64,000 bases of DNA from Estrella lausannensis (lineage in GTDB: Bacteria; Chlamydiota; Chlamydiia; Chlamydiales; Criblamydiaceae): NCBI RefSeq assembly GCF_900000175.1, contig NZ_CWGJ01000025.1, positions 356,464 to 420,463 on the forward strand. Direction: 5' to 3'. Positions 61,240 through 64,000 of this stretch are shown one piece after another. The translations under genes and the position numbers were made by a program. A model generated the notes under the pieces. The model ran no database searches. It had not been told where the DNA came from and was given only the letters and a program-made list of their open reading frames with translations. Within the stretch, counting starts at the first letter, position 1; each line of letters opens with the position of its first letter.

Positions 61240-61295
61240 AGCGACTGTCCGCAAACACACATCATGCAGATCTGAGTTTGGGGGCAATCGTTAAG
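61238..61295. repeat. Family C repeat, 58-bp reduced hairpin
   Basis: TAAGCGACTGTCCGCAAACA then GAGTTTGGGGGCAATCGTTAAG. Directly adjoins the right end of the interrupted family A element. Confidence 0.55.
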
Positions 61296-61312
61296 ACGCT
61301 GGCGAGGGAGAA

Positions 61313-61846
61313 TTGAAACAATTTAGGCTGAACACCAGCAATCAGGGTAAATTTAAAGAGTTTGAACGGCTTTTTGCCGCTTTTGGCATCTCGCTGGAGG
61401 CCACCCACATCGACCTGAAAGAGATCGCTGCGGATCCCCTCAGCGTGATTGTCCACAAGGCGAGCGTTGCCGGTGAGCGGGTGATTGTTGATGACACATC
61501 GCTTGATGTGGAAGGGGAGGCCGTTGGAGTGTATGTGCGTTCCATGCTAGACGAGCTGCCCCGGTTTATCGGCAAGAGAGTGCACTGGCGCGTGCTCTTG
61601 GCTTACCGGGAAGAAAATCAGGTTTTTGTCTTTGCCGGCGAGCTTGCCGGAGTGGTTGTCAGCAGAAGAGGCTCTTCAGGATTTGGCTTTGACCCCTATT
61701 TTCTGCCCGAGGGTGAGGAGTTGACGCTCGCCGAATCGAAGCCGGACTCCTTGAATGCCCGGGCGATGGCTGTCAAAGCTTTGATGCAGGGCAAGCCTTT
61801 CAAGGTCCTGCCCGCAAATACCTCTTGGGATGGCTCTTGGCAGTGA
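61313..61846 (+). CDS. Ham1/RdgB-like nucleoside-triphosphate pyrophosphatase
   Basis: 177 residues. TTG start at 61313 is supported by GAGGGAGA just upstream. Family motifs: LNTSNQGKFKEFERLF, VIVDDTSLDVEG (catalytic Asp), FVFAGELAG, GSSGFGFDPYFLPEG and SLNARAMAVKAL. Hydrolyses non-canonical purine NTPs such as ITP/XTP. Shorter than RdgB (about 200). Convergent with the ABC-F gene, with the two stops abutting. Confidence 0.9.
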   Translation: MKQFRLNTSNQGKFKEFERLFAAFGISLEATHIDLKEIAADPLSVIVHKASVAGERVIVDDTSLDVEGEAVGVYVRSMLDELPRFIGKRVHWRVLLAYREENQVFVFAGELAGVVVSRRGSSGFGFDPYFLPEGEELTLAESKPDSLNARAMAVKALMQGKPFKVLPANTSWDGSWQ

Positions 61847-63340
61847 CTACTCCAGCCACTCCTTCTTCTCTAAAAATTCCTGATAGGTACCGAGGAAGAT
61901 CTCCTGCTTGCCCTCGTGGCAGATAACCAGTTTGTCGAGGTTCATCCTTTTCAAGATCAGCTCGCTGTGGGTGACCATGATGACAGCCCCATCAAAATCT
62001 TCGATCGCGTCGATCAGCGCTTCAATGGACTCCATATCCAAGTGGTGAGTCGGTTCGTCCAGCAGCAGCAGATTGCAGGGGGTTGCCAATATTTTGCCGA
62101 GCAGCACCCGGCTCTTCTCTCCTCCCGAGAGGACAGAATTGGTTTTGCTGGCCTTGTCACCGCTGAACATCATCAGGCCGCAGATTGCTTTGACTTGCGT
62201 TCTGTTCAGTTTGATATTGGCTGCAGCGATCTCCTCTTCGATTGTATTCCTGGGATGGAGACGGTCAATGTTGGTTTGACCGAAGTAGCCGATCTTCACA
62301 TTATCGCCTGATTCGGCGTTGCCGTTAGTGGGGGGAAGTTCGCCGGAGAGAAGTTTCAGGATCGTCGATTTGCCCCGTCCGTTTTTTCCGATGATGGCGA
62401 TGCGCTCACCTTTCTCCACCTGAAGTGAGAAGCGGTCGATCAGCGGCTCCGCATTCGCCCCTTGATAGGAGAAGGAGAGCGAAGAGGCCTCCAGCATCTT
62501 TTTGCCGGGAAAAGGGGCTTGGGCGAATTCAAAATTCAAGTTGTAGAGGTCTTTCAAATTTTCAAGCACGGGGATGCGGCTTAGCATTTTTTGCTTCGAC
62601 TGCGCTTGCGTGGCCTTGGAAGCTTTAGCTCCAAACCTGTCGATAAATCCCTGAAGGTGCTCTCTCTTTTTTTCCAGGTTCGCCCGAGTTTTTTCGTGGA
62701 TCTCCTCTTGCTGCATGATCTGCTCGTAGAATTGGATCGTGCTGCCCCTAACTTTACAGACCTTTTGACGATGCAGGCCCATCGTGTGGGTGCAGACGCT
62801 ATCAAGAAACTCGCGGTCGTGCGAGATAAGGACAAACTCACCCTGCCAGTCGAGAAGAAATTCTTGCAGCCAGCGGATGGAGACGATGTCGAGATAGTTG
62901 GTCGGTTCATCAAGCAGGAGGCAGTCCGGCTCGCTGACCAATACTTTGGCCAGATGCAGCCTCAGCTGGTAGCCGCCCGAGAAATCTTGCGGTGTGCGGT
63001 CTAAGTCTTCTTCTTTGAAACCAAGGCCGAAAAGAATCGTTTCCGCCTTATAGATGCAGTCCTCCTCTCCTTTCTTCAGTCCCAGGGCGGCCTCTTCGAT
63101 CAGGGTCGGCTTAGTGAAGACGATGTGCTGATTAAGAGTCCCTATGGTATAGTTTTTCCGGATAGCGATCGTTCCTTTGTCAGGAACTTCCTTTCCCGTC
63201 AGGAGGCGGAAAAGGGAGGATTTCCCGGCCCCATTGCGCCCGACAAGGGCGAGCCTCTCTCTCGGCTGAATATTGAAGGTGGCGTCGTTAAACAGAACTT
63301 CGCCGCTATAGGCTAGGGAAAGCCCGCTGACTTGGATCAT
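61847..63340 (-). CDS. ABC-F family ATPase
   Basis: 497 residues from ATG 63340 (GTG 63349 possible). Two ABC domains: Walker [15 protein letters not shown] with [16 protein letters not shown] and [11 protein letters not shown], then a charged linker ([16 protein letters not shown]) and Walker [15 protein letters not shown] with [15 protein letters not shown] and [11 protein letters not shown]. No membrane domain. Ribosome-associated ABC-F factors bind the E site and rescue stalled ribosomes; by size it resembles the YbiT group. Confidence 0.93.
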   Translation of the reverse strand: MIQVSGLSLAYSGEVLFNDATFNIQPRERLALVGRNGAGKSSLFRLLTGKEVPDKGTIAIRKNYTIGTLNQHIVFTKPTLIEEAALGLKKGEEDCIYKAETILFGLGFKEEDLDRTPQDFSGGYQLRLHLAKVLVSEPDCLLLDEPTNYLDIVSIRWLQEFLLDWQGEFVLISHDREFLDSVCTHTMGLHRQKVCKVRGSTIQFYEQIMQQEEIHEKTRANLEKKREHLQGFIDRFGAKASKATQAQSKQKMLSRIPVLENLKDLYNLNFEFAQAPFPGKKMLEASSLSFSYQGANAEPLIDRFSLQVEKGERIAIIGKNGRGKSTILKLLSGELPPTNGNAESGDNVKIGYFGQTNIDRLHPRNTIEEEIAAANIKLNRTQVKAICGLMMFSGDKASKTNSVLSGGEKSRVLLGKILATPCNLLLLDEPTHHLDMESIEALIDAIEDFDGAVIMVTHSELILKRMNLDKLVICHEGKQEIFLGTYQEFLEKKEWLE

Positions 63341-63420
63341 AAGATACACTCAATTAATTATTTAAAAATAAAATATTATAGCATAACGCACCTCTTTGGA
63401 AAAGAGTAAATTGGGGATAC

Positions 63421-63499
63421 TATACCGAAAGTGTCTCAAAAATTGGCGTGAGGGCAAAGAGAGAGCTCTCATGCCAAATTTCGAGACGCATTCGGTATA
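63421..63499. repeat. Family A repeat, 79-bp reduced copy
   Basis: TATACCGAAAGTGTCTCAAA to ATTTCGAGACGCATTCGGTATA with a GAGAGCTCTC centre. Both ends intact. Confidence 0.75.
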
Positions 63500-63529
63500 A
63501 AAATTAATCATCGAAGCGTGAGGTTGCAA

Positions 63530-63805
63530 ATGCCATTTACTATCGGCGGCGAGTGGGTGCCGGGAAAAAACAGCAAAGAATCTGTCAAACCTGTGAAGGT
63601 CCGCCTCGTCAAAAGAGGGAAAAGCACACTCACTGTCATCTTAAATCTCAACATGGATGATAGCGAAAAGCAAGAGCTTGCCATCCAGCTTAAAAGAAAA
63701 CTGGGGTGCGGGGGCACTGTCAAAGAGGGCGCTATCGAAATACAGGGCGATAAAGTCGAACCGGTCAAAAAGCACCTCTTAGCAATCGGAATTAAATCCT
63801 CATGA
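63530..63805 (+). CDS. SUI1/YciH-family translation factor
   Basis: 91 residues from ATG 63530, six bases after GAGG; the GTG at 63518 overlaps that site. SUI1 (eIF1-like) fold: VKVRLVKRGKSTLTVILNLN and the signature KLGCGGTVKEGAIEIQGDKV. Bacterial members bind the 30S subunit and affect start-codon selection. Followed by a terminator at 63873. Confidence 0.92.
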   Translation: MPFTIGGEWVPGKNSKESVKPVKVRLVKRGKSTLTVILNLNMDDSEKQELAIQLKRKLGCGGTVKEGAIEIQGDKVEPVKKHLLAIGIKSS

Positions 63806-63872
63806 GCCAATAACCGGCGGCTTCTATTCTCGCTGATACCCGGATCCTAAGATCAATTCCTGATTAGTTTTT

Positions 63873-63901
63873 AAAACAATGCTGTAGGCGTTGTTTTTTT
63901 T
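63873..63901 (+). terminator. Rho-independent terminator of the SUI1 gene
   Basis: AAAACAATGC (63873-63882) pairs with GCGTTGTTTT (63888-63897, one G-T) and continues into T residues. Confidence 0.85.
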
Positions 63902-63978
63902 TATTTATTACTGTTTGGTTTTATTTAAGTTGAATTAAAGAGTGTTGTTGAATAACAATTTTCGGGTGATCTGCTATC

Positions 63979-64000
63979 ATACCGAAACAACTTGAAGAAT
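63979..64000. repeat. Family B element, copy 3, cut by window end
   Basis: ATACCGAAACAACTTGAAGA at the very end matches the first bases of family B exactly. Confidence 0.7.

Overview
The window is chromosomal DNA from a member of the Chlamydiae outside the genus Chlamydia (an 'environmental' chlamydia). The main evidence is the block dnaA (second copy type), a TPR protein, a small CT273-like protein, rsmH, ftsL, ftsI (pbp3), murE and amidase. It keeps the gene order of the C. trachomatis CT275-CT268 block, but with extra genes inserted. Further chlamydial signs are the uppS-cdsA-cmk-plsC run, gnd and lepA, and an M16C protease. By eye GC is near one half, higher than in Parachlamydia or Simkania, which would fit a Criblamydiaceae/Waddliaceae-type genome. 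The family assignment is inference; no rRNA is present to settle it.

Layout. 1-6.1 kb: end of a helical-repeat protein, a 725-residue orphan and an M16C metalloprotease. 6.4-15.2 kb: dnaA, a TPR/metallo-beta-lactamase-like fusion, a DegT-family sugar aminotransferase, the CT274/CT273-like pair and a predicted GT-B glycosyltransferase. 15.8-21.5 kb: the division/peptidoglycan operon rsmH-ftsL-ftsI-murE-amidase, whose murE carries a run of 15 G in a conserved motif. 21.5-24.5 kb: tRNA-Arg and a coiled-coil orphan with a 300-bp internal repeat. 24.6-31.8 kb: gnd, plsC, cmk, cdsA, uppS, an N-terminal purA fragment and lepA. 32.4-39.4 kb: two tandem paralogous orphans, tRNA-Leu, an amino-acid exporter with a trehalose-phosphatase-like gene, an 842-residue orphan ending in a HicA-like RNA-binding domain, and a transaldolase-family aldolase. 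39.5-45.9 kb: desaturase, outer-membrane and adaptor parts of an efflux system without a pump, purU, a BPL_N protein and an unlisted 59-residue membrane protein. 46.3-57.1 kb: pepN, rarA, a PLP enzyme, a frameshifted upp, a MATE pump, an aldo/keto reductase, a 2OG oxygenase and an aminotransferase. 57.6-64 kb: MscS channel, C39-like protease with an N-formylglutamate amidohydrolase-like gene, a Ham1-like pyrophosphatase, an ABC-F ATPase and a SUI1-family protein.

The most unusual feature is the intergenic space. Many gaps hold palindromic, transposase-less elements in at least five sequence families. Full-length copies of four families are 164-166 bp, most begin and end in TA, and many are reduced to short perfect hairpins. 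One element (61046-61209) sits inside another (60913-61239), and the break is consistent with duplication of a TA target. Several genes end at or inside an element, so the element supplies the stop codon. These look like MITEs of IS630/Tc1-mariner type that have spread into gene ends and may also serve as terminators. That reading is inference from the sequence alone.
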